From Actinomycetota bacterium (GTDB lineage: Bacteria > Actinomycetota > Acidimicrobiia > Acidimicrobiales > Ilumatobacteraceae): DNA of 64,000 nucleotides. A program made the position numbers and the translations under genes. This document shows, piece by piece, positions 36,794 to 45,077 of the stretch. A model generated the notes under the pieces. The model made no database searches. It was not told the DNA's origin and saw only the letters and a list, made by a program, of their open reading frames with translations. The stretch spans positions 1 through 64,000 of the forward strand of contig CANGIP010000010.1 in NCBI GenBank assembly GCA_947454105.1. Direction: 5' to 3'. Each line of letters starts with the position of its first letter. Position 1 is the first letter of the stretch.

Positions 36794-36815
36794 GTCACAT
36801 CCACCCGTTTGTGAC
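36794..36815. promoter_or_regulatory. Inverted repeat between the AAA+ gene and the helicase promoter
   Basis: GTCACA (36794-36799) and TGTGAC (36810-36815) form a perfect 6-bp inverted repeat with a 10-bp spacer, just upstream of a TAGGGT box at 36827. It could be an operator or a weak terminator stem; no T-run follows. Confidence 0.3.
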
Positions 36816-36826
36816 AAGTGAGTGGG

Positions 36827-36916
36827 TAGGGTGACCGAGCCGGGACGATGGTTCGTCCGAGCGATGCGTGTCATCCCAGACAGGTTCGCGGCACCTGTCA
36901 AAGGAAACACCCCATC
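36827..36916 (+). promoter_or_regulatory. Promoter and structured 5' leader of the DEAD-box helicase gene
   Basis: TAGGGT at 36827-36832 is a likely -10 box. The predicted leader of about 78 nt can form two hairpins: GGACGA/TCGTCC (36843-36858) and GACAGGT/ACCTGTC (36879-36899, 7-bp perfect stem, 7-nt loop). The second stem ends 1 nt before the ribosome site AAAGGA (36900-36905). Folding could modulate access to that site, as in cold-inducible helicase leaders. Confidence 0.45.
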
Positions 36917-38431
36917 ATGTCCCCATCCACTTCAACTGGTCGTTCGACCACGCCCCGACGACGCCCCGAAGGCGGTTCGCCTGCTGGTGGAGCGTCCTCA
37001 GCAGCACGTCCATCGTCTGGTGGCCGCCCTTCAGCTGGCAAAGCCCGAAGCAAATCAACCAATCAATCACGGGCCAAGTCGGCATCGCGTCGCGATGATC
37101 GTCGCGGTTTCCGTTCCGAAAATGGTTCGGCGACTGCTTCTAATTTTGCTCCCAAGAAGCCAACGATTATTCCGATCGAAGTTGGCCCCGATAACGGATT
37201 CGTCAAAATTGGCGTGCCTGCAAATCTCGCTGGCATCCTTGCGGCAACTGGAGTCACCGAACCTTTTTCGATTCAAAGCGTGACCTTGCCCGATTCATTG
37301 GCTGGTCGTGACGTACTTGGTCAGGGTCGAACTGGCTCGGGTAAAACTCTTGCATTCGCATTGCCTTTGATTGCGCGCTTAGCTGCAACCAAAGTTGCGC
37401 GTCAGGCCAATCGTCCACGGGCATTGATCTTGGTACCTACTCGTGAATTAGCAACACAGGTTGCTGCAGTGATTGATCCGTTAGCAACTGCTTGTGGTTT
37501 GCGCGTCATCACCGTTTTTGGTGGTGTCGGTCATGGACCACAGCGCGACGGCCTTCGTGCTGGTGCAGAAATTGTTGTTGCCTGTCCAGGTCGTTTAGTC
37601 GATCACATGGGTGAAGGCGACGCCAAGCTTGATCGCATCGAAATCACCATCATTGACGAAGCCGACCATATGGCCGATCAAGGTTTCTTGCCAATGGTGA
37701 AGCGCATTCTTGATGCAACTCCAAAGGTTGGACAGCGCATGTTGTTCTCGGCAACTCTTGCAGGAGGCGTTGACGCAATTGTGTCGCGATACTTGGACAA
37801 CCCCGTATCGCATGCAGCAGAAGTTGAAGCACCAGTGTTGTTGGACCACAGTGTTTTGGTGATTGATGATGCTGAGCGCTTGGAAGCCGTTGCTGAATTG
37901 GCTCGTAAAGAACGTGTTGTCATCTTTACTCGCACCAAGCACCGTGCCAAGCAGATGGCCGCAAAACTTCAGACATTCGGAATCAATGCAGTTGATATGC
38001 ACGGCAACTTGTCACAGACTGCGCGTGAGCGTAACTTGGCAGCCTTTGCCAGTGGTGCTGCATCGGCTTTAGTTGCGACCGATATTGCTGCTCGCGGAAT
38101 CCATGTCGATGATGTGCCGTTGGTCGTCCACGCCGATCCGCCGATCGAGCACAAGGCGTACACCCACCGTTCGGGCCGTACTGCCCGTGCCGGTGCTGCT
38201 GGTCGCGTAATCACTGTTGCTTCAACATCACAAGTGAGTGAAGTGAAGCAGTTGCTGCAAAAAGCTGGTGTGACTGCAACGTGGACGGGAATCGATGTTT
38301 CGAATATGACGGGTCGTCCGTCTGGTCGTTCGGCTGGTCGTGGTGGCGTACGTGCCGATGGACGTCAAGGTGGTCGTCCCGGTGCTCGTAGCGGAACTGC
38401 TCGCGGCAACGGCGGACGTCCTCGCCGCTAA
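36917..38431 (+). CDS. DEAD-box RNA helicase
   Basis: 504 residues from ATG 36917, which has AAAGGA upstream; an in-frame ATG at 36848 would place coding sequence through the hairpin leader. The N-terminal 75 residues are Ser/Arg-rich and disordered. Then Q-motif FSIQSVTLPDSLAGRDVLGQ, motif I GRTGSGKT, PTRELA, DEADHMAD, SAT, ARGIHVDDV and HRSGRTARAG. The tail is Arg/Gly-rich (RSAGRGGVRADGRQGG). It unwinds structured RNA, as in ribosome assembly or cold adaptation. Confidence 0.93.
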   Translation: MSPSTSTGRSTTPRRRPEGGSPAGGASSAARPSSGGRPSAGKARSKSTNQSRAKSASRRDDRRGFRSENGSATASNFAPKKPTIIPIEVGPDNGFVKIGVPANLAGILAATGVTEPFSIQSVTLPDSLAGRDVLGQGRTGSGKTLAFALPLIARLAATKVARQANRPRALILVPTRELATQVAAVIDPLATACGLRVITVFGGVGHGPQRDGLRAGAEIVVACPGRLVDHMGEGDAKLDRIEITIIDEADHMADQGFLPMVKRILDATPKVGQRMLFSATLAGGVDAIVSRYLDNPVSHAAEVEAPVLLDHSVLVIDDAERLEAVAELARKERVVIFTRTKHRAKQMAAKLQTFGINAVDMHGNLSQTARERNLAAFASGAASALVATDIAARGIHVDDVPLVVHADPPIEHKAYTHRSGRTARAGAAGRVITVASTSQVSEVKQLLQKAGVTATWTGIDVSNMTGRPSGRSAGRGGVRADGRQGGRPGARSGTARGNGGRPRR

Positions 38432-38442
38432 ATCCCCCTGTA

Positions 38443-38491
38443 ATTCTGGTGTCGTTTTATTCGGTAATACCGAAGAGAATGACACCAGAAT
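38443..38491. terminator. Long intergenic hairpin between convergent genes
   Basis: ATTCTGGTGTC at 38443-38453 pairs with GACACCAGAAT at 38481-38491, and the interior continues to TTCGGT-AAT-ACCGAA, giving a stem of about 23 bp with one mismatch, two G-T pairs and a 3-nt loop. It lies between the helicase and release factor 3 stops. No T-run directly follows on either strand, so it may be a transcript-end stabiliser or a rho-linked terminator rather than a classical one. Confidence 0.6.
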
Positions 38492-38511
38492 CACAATGGA
38501 ATGCGGATTTT

Positions 38512-40104
38512 TTACGAGTCGGGTTGGCCGTCAAACACTAATTTGAGCGTCAACTCGGGTTCATCTTTTTCGAGTCGTTGCAATCGATACTTGTTTTCAA
38601 ACAGCGCAACCATTTCGTTATCACTGCGATACAAAATTCGGATTCCGCCGATTTGGCGCAAGCGATCAGCGCTGGCCTTATCGGTGATTCGCATTGCTTG
38701 ATACGGCGACGAGATGATTTCGGTCGGTGCACTGAACTCGCTCGACAATCGGTAGGCAAATACTTCGAACTGCAAAACACCAACGGCCGCGAGCACTGGT
38801 TCGGTATCGCCAAAGTCGAGGTCGCGCAACACTTGAACAACGCCTTCTTGGTCGAGCTGTTCAATTCCTTTACGGAACTGTTTGATCTTGCTGCGATCAA
38901 GGGGACGTGCGCTGGCAAAGACTTCAGGTGCGAAACGCGGAACGCCCGGAAACTCAACTTTTTTACCGGCATAAATTGTGTCACCAATACGCAGATCGCC
39001 AGCATTGACAAGTCCGATGATGTCGCCAGGAAAAGCTTCTTCAATCGTTTCGCGGTCATTACCAAAAGCAGTCGTCACATATTTGGTTCCAACTGCACGA
39101 CCCGATCGGGTGCATTCAATATCCATGCCGCGTTCAAAATGTCCCGAACAAACTCGAGCGAATGCCAAGCGGTCGCGGTGGTTCGGGTCCATGTTGGCTT
39201 GAATTTTGAAAACAAAACCTGAGAATGGACTTTCAAGAACCCGTTCATTCTCTGCGATATCAAAACGCGGTAACGGCGGGGGAGCAAGTTCGGCAACTGC
39301 ATCAAGTAGTGCGCGAACTCCGAAGTTGGTCAGTGCAGATCCAACGAAAACCGGTGTGCTCTTTCCTGCTAAGAACGATGGCAAATCGACGTTGGCCTCA
39401 ATTGCATCGAGCAACGAACATGAGTCAAGTGCAACTTTCCATGCATCGCCTTCTTCGGCGGCGGCACGTTCGGCATCAATGATTTCTTCAGGTGCCTCAG
39501 CAGCACCGCGAGCGGTACGCGTGTATTTGGTGAAGAGTCCGGTGCGGCGATCAATCGTTCCGCGAAAGTCTCCAGGTTGTCCGACCGGCCATGTTGCCGG
39601 AGTTGCACGCAATCCGATTTGTTGTTCAACTTCGTCGAGTAGTTCAAGGGGATCGCGGCCAGGGCGGTCGAACTTGTTGAAGAATGTGAGCACGGGCAAA
39701 TTGCGCGAGCGACACACATTGAAGAGTTTCAAAGTTTGGGCTTCGATTCCTTTGGCAGTATCAAGCACCATGATGACGGCATCAACGGCCGCGAGAACTC
39801 GATAAGTGTCTTCGCTGAAGTCGCGGTGGCCAGGAGTGTCGAGCAAATTGAAGACGTGGTCGCCATAGGGAAATTGCAGAACAGTCGATGAAATGGAGAT
39901 GCCGCGCTGGCGTTCCATTTCCATCCAGTCAGATGTGGCCGAACGCTGACCGGCGCGAGCCCGAACTGAACCAGCATCTTGAATAGCTCCCGCATACAAC
40001 AAGAATTTTTCGGTCAGGCTGGTTTTGCCGGCATCAGGGTGGCTGATGATGGCGAAAGTTCGGCGCCTGAGGGCTTCTTCTGAGATGTTGGCACCGTTTT
40101 CCAT
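38512..40104 (-). CDS. prfC: Peptide chain release factor 3
   Basis: 530 residues, standard length. G1 SHPDAGKTSLTE, switch region RQRGISISSTV, G3 DTPGHRDFSEDTYR and G4 NKFDRPGRDP identify a translational GTPase of the RF3 class, followed by beta-barrel domain 2 and a C-terminal domain III (LQFEVFAYRLSSEF). It recycles RF1/RF2 from terminated ribosomes. Single gene, convergent with the helicase and separated from it by the long hairpin. Confidence 0.95.
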   Translation of the reverse strand: MENGANISEEALRRRTFAIISHPDAGKTSLTEKFLLYAGAIQDAGSVRARAGQRSATSDWMEMERQRGISISSTVLQFPYGDHVFNLLDTPGHRDFSEDTYRVLAAVDAVIMVLDTAKGIEAQTLKLFNVCRSRNLPVLTFFNKFDRPGRDPLELLDEVEQQIGLRATPATWPVGQPGDFRGTIDRRTGLFTKYTRTARGAAEAPEEIIDAERAAAEEGDAWKVALDSCSLLDAIEANVDLPSFLAGKSTPVFVGSALTNFGVRALLDAVAELAPPPLPRFDIAENERVLESPFSGFVFKIQANMDPNHRDRLAFARVCSGHFERGMDIECTRSGRAVGTKYVTTAFGNDRETIEEAFPGDIIGLVNAGDLRIGDTIYAGKKVEFPGVPRFAPEVFASARPLDRSKIKQFRKGIEQLDQEGVVQVLRDLDFGDTEPVLAAVGVLQFEVFAYRLSSEFSAPTEIISSPYQAMRITDKASADRLRQIGGIRILYRSDNEMVALFENKYRLQRLEKDEPELTLKLVFDGQPDS

Positions 40105-40157
40105 GGCATCACGAGGGTACAGGCAGACGAGTGAGTCTTAGGTGAACTGGCGATGGC

Positions 40158-40745
40158 CTAGGCCGATTTTGCGACAAACATTTCTGAAGCCAGGTTCGTC
40201 ACGACGTGTTCGGTTCGTGAGCCGAGGGCAAAAAAGAGTTGGCGGAGCGAGTTATATGACAAGAAGATTCCGATGGCGGTAAATCGATCTTCGTTCATTT
40301 TGGTGCGTTCAACAGAAAACCAACGCTGAAACTGAACCTCAAGGACGTGGTCACGTTCGCGCATGACTTCTTTGGCCACCGCCCAATTCGAACTCAATTG
40401 ATCGACCGCATCAACAAGCGGGCCATAAGTACGAATCAAACTGATGCGGAGACTCACGAGTGTCTTGATGCGACTCGATAGATCGCCCGATGGCACTTCA
40501 AATGTGAGCATGTGTTCGACGTGAGGCTGAATCTGTTGATACGAAACAGAAATGAGTTCGCCAAGTGATTCGAAATATCTCGTAAATGTTCGTTCTGAGA
40601 TTCCGGCCCGAGCAGAGATATCGGCGGCCGTGAGATTGACTCGCCCTTCAGTCACAAGATCGATAATGGCGTTGATGGCCGCTTCTTTGCCCTTGCGGAC
40701 GCGCTCGTGGCGTCCATCAAGTTTGTGAATCGAAGCACCGCTCAT
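40158..40745 (-). CDS. TetR-family transcriptional regulator
   Basis: 195 residues from ATG 40745, supported by TATTGT 7 nt upstream; longer in-frame starts exist but would overlap the divergent gene. The HTH lies near residues 30-55 (TAADISARAGISERTFTRYF). The C-terminal ligand domain is unclassified. It is divergent from the cysteine-desulfurase-like gene and may control it. Confidence 0.85.
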   Translation of the reverse strand: MSGASIHKLDGRHERVRKGKEAAINAIIDLVTEGRVNLTAADISARAGISERTFTRYFESLGELISVSYQQIQPHVEHMLTFEVPSGDLSSRIKTLVSLRISLIRTYGPLVDAVDQLSSNWAVAKEVMRERDHVLEVQFQRWFSVERTKMNEDRFTAIGIFLSYNSLRQLFFALGSRTEHVVTNLASEMFVAKSA

Positions 40746-40752
40746 GAGGACC

Positions 40753-40758
40753 ACAATA
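40753..40758 (-). promoter_or_regulatory. Leaderless -10 box of the TetR gene
   Basis: TATTGT on the minus strand, 7 nt before ATG 40745. On the plus strand TACTCT at 40775-40780 is a candidate -10 for the divergent gene, which would then have a leader of about 27 nt. Confidence 0.45.
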
Positions 40759-40813
40759 GCCATGTAGCGCGCACTACTCTGAATTGAGATTGCATCAGAA
40801 AGACGGTGTTCCC

Positions 40814-42088
40814 ATGGTTCTTGATATCGCCAAAGTACGGGCTCAATTTCCCGCATTAGCCCTCACCGACCGTGGTGGCCCTCGGGTCTATCTTGATAAT
40901 CCTGCTGGAACCCAGGTGCCACAGATTGTCGTTGACCGAATGGTCTCGGCACTTGTTGATTCGAACGCCAACATGAACGGCAATTTCCGAACCTCGCGTG
41001 AAGCCACCGATATCTCACGGCAAGCACATCTCGCGATGGCCGATTTTTTCAATGCCAAGTCGGAAAATGAAGTGATTTTCGGGCCCAATATGACGTCGTT
41101 GACTTTCATGATGACTCGGGTTTTGGCTTCGCAGTTTTCGCCAGGTGATGAAATCATCCTGACGCAAATGGAGCACGACGGTAATGCTTCACCGTGGCGC
41201 ATCATGGCTGAAGAAAACGGACTCATTGTGAAGCGTCTTGAATTTGATCGCAACACGTACGAGATAGATCTTGGTTTGCTGGATTCACTGATTACTCCAC
41301 GAACGAAATTTGCTGCGATTAACTACTCGAGCAATATTCTCGGAACGATCAACGATGTGAAAGCGATGTGTACGAAATATCGTGCCGCCGGAATTCTGAC
41401 GTACGTCGATGCAGTTCAGTTTGCTCCACATGGTGCGATCGATGTACAGGATCTTGGTTGTGATTTCTTGGTGACGTCGGCATACAAGTTCTATGGACCA
41501 CATCAAGGGGTGTTGTGGGGTCGTGAAGAACTCTTGAATCGTTTGCCGGCTTACAAATTGCGTGTTGTGAAAGATGTAGCGCCTGGTCGGTACGAAACAG
41601 GTACGCAGTCATTAGAAGGACAAGCCGGAACGCACGGCGCACTTGAATACATGCAGTGGGTCGGAACGACGATGGGTCAAGAGCATCTGAATGACAATCC
41701 CAATCATCGCCAGCGCACCAGGGAAATTCATGCGGGCTTAAAGGCGATGGCAATCTATGACCGCATGCTGGTTGCCCATCTGATCACTGGCTTGCAGCGA
41801 TTGCCCGGTATTGAAGTGCGCGGAATCACCAACCCCGAGCGATTCATTCACCGAGTACCAACCGTTTCCATTACCCGACCCGACCTTGTTCCTTCTGAAC
41901 TCGCCAAGTTTTTAGATGAACATGGGGTCTATGTCTGGGACGGACATTCGTACGGAATCGACGTCATTGAATGGCTTGGACTGCAAGATCGTGGGGGAGT
42001 CGTGCGAATTGGCCCAACTCACTACAACACGGTTGAGGAAATTGATACAGCCTTGTCACTCATTGGCGATTTCGTGAGCCGTTTGTAA
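40814..42088 (+). CDS. Cysteine desulfurase-like PLP protein
   Basis: 424 residues from ATG 40814. Class-V aminotransferase fold: VYLDNPAGTQVPQ, the ligand region FGPNMTSLTFMMTR, PLP-binding YVDAVQFAPHGAIDVQDLGCDFLVTS, and the PLP-Lys in SAYKFYGPHQGVLWG. No active-site loop Cys like that of SufS is evident, so this fits the 'cysteine desulfurase-like' subgroup of uncertain substrate. Adjacent TetR may regulate it. Confidence 0.87.
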   Translation: MVLDIAKVRAQFPALALTDRGGPRVYLDNPAGTQVPQIVVDRMVSALVDSNANMNGNFRTSREATDISRQAHLAMADFFNAKSENEVIFGPNMTSLTFMMTRVLASQFSPGDEIILTQMEHDGNASPWRIMAEENGLIVKRLEFDRNTYEIDLGLLDSLITPRTKFAAINYSSNILGTINDVKAMCTKYRAAGILTYVDAVQFAPHGAIDVQDLGCDFLVTSAYKFYGPHQGVLWGREELLNRLPAYKLRVVKDVAPGRYETGTQSLEGQAGTHGALEYMQWVGTTMGQEHLNDNPNHRQRTREIHAGLKAMAIYDRMLVAHLITGLQRLPGIEVRGITNPERFIHRVPTVSITRPDLVPSELAKFLDEHGVYVWDGHSYGIDVIEWLGLQDRGGVVRIGPTHYNTVEEIDTALSLIGDFVSRL

Positions 42089-42134
42089 CAGCTTTTAGGG
42101 ATCAATGGTAGGAATTCCCCTCGTTATTGGCGGC

Positions 42135-42140
42135 TAAGTT
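42135..42140 (+). promoter_or_regulatory. Leaderless -10 box
   Basis: TAAGTT, 6 nt before ATG 42147 of the VIT1/CCC1 gene. Confidence 0.45.
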
Positions 42141-42146
42141 GTTGGT

Positions 42147-42842
42147 ATGTCCGAACAAGGTGAGCGCCATTTCAGTCATCGCATCGGACTTTTGCGAGCG
42201 ATGGTGCTTGGTGCCAATGACGGCATCATCTCGACGGCGTGCTTGATTTTGGGTGTTGCTGCCGCTGATGCAACCGGACACGCGATTCTTGTGGCCGGAA
42301 CTGCTGGCCTTGTCGCCGGAGCGGCGTCAATGGCAATTGGCGAATATGTCTCGGTGAGTTCGCAACGCGACTCCGAACAAGCTGATATCAAGAAAGAGAT
42401 TTGGGAGTTGGAAAATACCCCCGAACGTGAATTGGCCGAGCTCACTGGTATTTATCAATCCAAAGGTTTGACTCCAGAGTTGGCGCGTGAAGTTGCCGAA
42501 GAACTCACCAAGCACGATGCATTAACGATTCACTTGGCTGAAGAGTTAGGGATTTCGGCGCACAATATGGCGCGCCCAATTCAAGCCGCTTTAAGTTCGG
42601 CCGGATCTTTTTCGGTCGGTGCTGGTATCCCGTTGTTGGCATCCTCACTCGCAAGTGATGCAAATCGAATTTGGCTCACCATTGTGGTGGTCTTCGTCGC
42701 ATTGTTGGGCCTTGGCGCTAGCTCAGCGACATTCGGTGGAGCTCACCCGGTCAAGCCAGTCCTGCGCATTGTTTTGGGCGGCGGTGCTGCAATGGCATTC
42801 ACCATGGCGATTGGCAGTTTGTTTGGCGCGACTGTCGGTTAA
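42147..42842 (+). CDS. VIT1/CCC1 family iron/manganese transporter
   Basis: 231 residues. The N-terminal GANDGIISTACLILGVAAAD is the VIT1/CCC1 hallmark; the second hydrophobic helix with SMAIGEYVSVSSQRDSEQADI precedes a cytoplasmic Glu-rich metal-binding helix region (ELENTPERELAEL, VAEELTKHDAL), then three C-terminal helices. It probably exports or sequesters Fe2+/Mn2+. A 12-bp palindrome TCGGTTAACCGA covers its stop codon and leads into the convergent SelO stop. Confidence 0.92.
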   Translation: MSEQGERHFSHRIGLLRAMVLGANDGIISTACLILGVAAADATGHAILVAGTAGLVAGAASMAIGEYVSVSSQRDSEQADIKKEIWELENTPERELAELTGIYQSKGLTPELAREVAEELTKHDALTIHLAEELGISAHNMARPIQAALSSAGSFSVGAGIPLLASSLASDANRIWLTIVVVFVALLGLGASSATFGGAHPVKPVLRIVLGGGAAMAFTMAIGSLFGATVG

Positions 42843-42847
42843 CCGAT

Positions 42848-44311
42848 TCAGGTTCCGCAGAAAGTCTGATAGTTCTTATATTCAGATGGTGCGGGCTGAG
42901 CAAAGCGCTCGAATCCAGAGCGTTCATTGAACGGTTGCTGAATCACCTCAAGGAGCGTCAGCGTGGGGCCAAGATCGCCTTCGGTCGCTGCCGCAAGTGC
43001 CTCCTCAACTAAGTGATTGCGCGCGATGTAATTCGGGTTGACCAAATTCATTGACGTTGCAATGTCGGCTGACGATTGTGATTCGATACTGATGAGTTCT
43101 TTCCAACGTGATTCCCACGCATCGTATTGTTCGATGTTCATGAACGAATTGCGAGCGGCCGATGAATCGCCGTTGACTACCGATGAAAGGGATCGGAAGA
43201 ATTGGGTGTAGTCAACTGATTGAGTATGCAACATGTGTAACAAATCGCTCACGAGATCTGTGGGCGCATTCTTGAGTCCGAGTTTTTCACTAATGCCCGC
43301 ATCCCACAAAGCCTGATATTGCTTCGGGAAGTCCATCAATACTTCGGTTGCGATAGCAACTGATTCATCTTTGTCATCTGAAATGAGTGGCAACAAGGTT
43401 TCGGCAAGGCGAGCCAGGTTCCATTGTCCGATATTGGGTTGGTTGCCGAATGCGTAGCGTCCGTTGTGATCAATCGAACTGAAAACAGTGGCGGGATCAT
43501 ATGCATCCATAAATGCACACGGGCCGTAGTCGATGGTCTCGCCAGAAATTGTCATGTTGTCGGTGTTCATAACTCCGTGGATGAAACCAACAAGCGTCCA
43601 TTTTGAAATGAGCGAAGCTTGGCGTTGCGTAACAGCTTTGAAGAACTCCAGATACTTGTTATCAACGTGAGAGAGATCGGGATAATGGCGACCGATCGCG
43701 TAGTCGGCAAGTCGCTGAACCAACGTGGGGTCTTCGTGATGCGCTGCATACTGAAATGTTCCAACACGAATATGGCTTGAAGCGATTCGACACAGCACTG
43801 CGCCAGGCAACCATGTTTCGCGAGCAATTTGTTCTCCGGTTGCGACAATCGCAAGCGAACGAGTTGTTGGTATGCCGAGAGCATGCATCGCTTCGCTGAC
43901 GATGTGCTCGCGCATCATGGGAGCGATCGCTGCTTTGCCATCGCCACCGCGAGAGAAAGTTGTTCGACCCGAACCCTTGAGGTGGAGATCAAAGCGGTGA
44001 CCTTCAATATCAAGTATCTCGCCAAGCAGTAAGGCGCGTCCATCGCCGAGTCGCGGTGAGTATCCACCGAACTGGTGACCGGCGTAAGCCAGCGCCATGG
44101 GCGTGCATCCGTCAACCACATCGTTGCCAAGTAAGAATCGCACTCCAGCTTCGGTCTTCAAGAACTGGGGATCGAGATTGAAAGTTTGAGCAACCGTTTC
44201 ATTGACGATGAGTGCCGTTGGCGACGGTGCAACATCAGAGTTCCAAGTAATGGCCAACTCTGGTAACGCGCTTGTGTATGAGTTTTCAAATGTCACGGGG
44301 GATGAACTCAC
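42848..44311 (-). CDS. selO: Protein adenylyltransferase SelO (YdiU family)
   Basis: 487 residues from GTG 44311. FENSYTSALPELAITWN, YAGHQFGGYSPRLGDGRA, KGSGRTTFSRGGDGKAAIAP and FIHGVMNTDNMTISGETIDY are SelO landmarks. SelO is a pseudokinase that AMPylates Ser/Thr/Tyr and often protects against oxidative stress. An ATG at 44368 is also in frame, but it would share its CATG with the divergent nitroreductase start and lie over that gene's -10 box. GTG 44311 has TAACCT 7 nt upstream and gives the usual family length. Confidence 0.92.
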   Translation of the reverse strand: MSSSPVTFENSYTSALPELAITWNSDVAPSPTALIVNETVAQTFNLDPQFLKTEAGVRFLLGNDVVDGCTPMALAYAGHQFGGYSPRLGDGRALLLGEILDIEGHRFDLHLKGSGRTTFSRGGDGKAAIAPMMREHIVSEAMHALGIPTTRSLAIVATGEQIARETWLPGAVLCRIASSHIRVGTFQYAAHHEDPTLVQRLADYAIGRHYPDLSHVDNKYLEFFKAVTQRQASLISKWTLVGFIHGVMNTDNMTISGETIDYGPCAFMDAYDPATVFSSIDHNGRYAFGNQPNIGQWNLARLAETLLPLISDDKDESVAIATEVLMDFPKQYQALWDAGISEKLGLKNAPTDLVSDLLHMLHTQSVDYTQFFRSLSSVVNGDSSAARNSFMNIEQYDAWESRWKELISIESQSSADIATSMNLVNPNYIARNHLVEEALAAATEGDLGPTLTLLEVIQQPFNERSGFERFAQPAPSEYKNYQTFCGT

Positions 44312-44318
44312 AAGGGTG

Positions 44319-44360
44319 AGGTTAGGGGACTGCGGGTGAACTGGGCTATTTGAGTAGAGT
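44319..44360. promoter_or_regulatory. Divergent leaderless -10 boxes for selO and the nitroreductase
   Basis: Minus: TAACCT at 44319-44324, 7 nt before GTG 44311. Plus: TAGAGT at 44355-44360, 6 nt before ATG 44367. Confidence 0.5.
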
Positions 44361-44366
44361 TTTGTC

Positions 44367-45023
44367 ATGGAACTTTCGCAAGCCCTCTACACAACTCGCG
44401 CCATGCGCCGCGTCACAACTGAGCCAATCTCTGACGAAATCATGGCCAAGTTGTTAGATGCAGCAGTACGTGCCCCATCGGGCGGCAACACACAAAAGTG
44501 GCGCTTTTTGATCTTGACCGATCAAGCAAAGAAGACAGCGTTGCAGAAGATCTACAGCGAAGCCTTAACCGATTTGAATGCCACGCAATATAAACCCATG
44601 ATGGATCTCATCGCCAATGGTGATCCCAATGATCCTGAAGTGATTCAAGTGAAGAAGACCTATGCATCGGGTCGTTGGTTGGCTGACAACCTCGACAAGG
44701 TACCGACGCTGTTGTTTGCCTGGGGCAAGCCCAATGGAGAGAGTTCCATATTTCCGGCCTTGTGGAGCCTGCAGTTGGCCGCGACTGCCGAAGGTATTGG
44801 AACTTCTTTGACGACACTTTTGTTTAAGAAGCACACTCAACAGGTGCTCGATTTGTTGGGTGCTCCTGCAGTTGGTGAATGGGTGCCGATGGCGATGATC
44901 ACCCTTGGTTACCCGACCGGTAAGTGGGGAGTCGCCAAGCGTCAGCAACCACATGAAGTTGCATTTCAAGAAACCTGGGGCAATCCAGTTTCGTGGAGCG
45001 TCGACAAACCCCTCTGGCCGTAA
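44367..45023 (+). CDS. Nitroreductase family protein
   Basis: 218 residues. TTRAMRRVTTEPISDEIM, APSGGNTQKWRF and the late EGIGTSLTTLLF helix mark the FMN nitroreductase fold. It is similar in layout to the 17.8-kb protein but clearly diverged. Gene is divergent from selO, and a copy of the 52-bp palindrome begins 2 nt after its stop. Confidence 0.9.
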   Translation: MELSQALYTTRAMRRVTTEPISDEIMAKLLDAAVRAPSGGNTQKWRFLILTDQAKKTALQKIYSEALTDLNATQYKPMMDLIANGDPNDPEVIQVKKTYASGRWLADNLDKVPTLLFAWGKPNGESSIFPALWSLQLAATAEGIGTSLTTLLFKKHTQQVLDLLGAPAVGEWVPMAMITLGYPTGKWGVAKRQQPHEVAFQETWGNPVSWSVDKPLWP

Positions 45024-45024
45024 G

Positions 45025-45076
45025 CGATCTGGTCGGGAAAAACTGAGGAAAACTGCTACTTCGCCAGACCAGATCG
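45025..45076 (-). repeat. 52-bp palindromic element, copy A
   Basis: Ends are CGATCTGGTC and GACCAGATCG (10-bp perfect inverted termini). In minus orientation the interior reads as in the other copies (GCGAAGT, GCAG, TTTCCTCAG). It lies between the nitroreductase stop and the fucosidase stop, 1 nt from the latter, so it sits between convergent genes and could serve as a stem-loop for both transcripts. Confidence 0.85.
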
Positions 45077-45077
45077 G

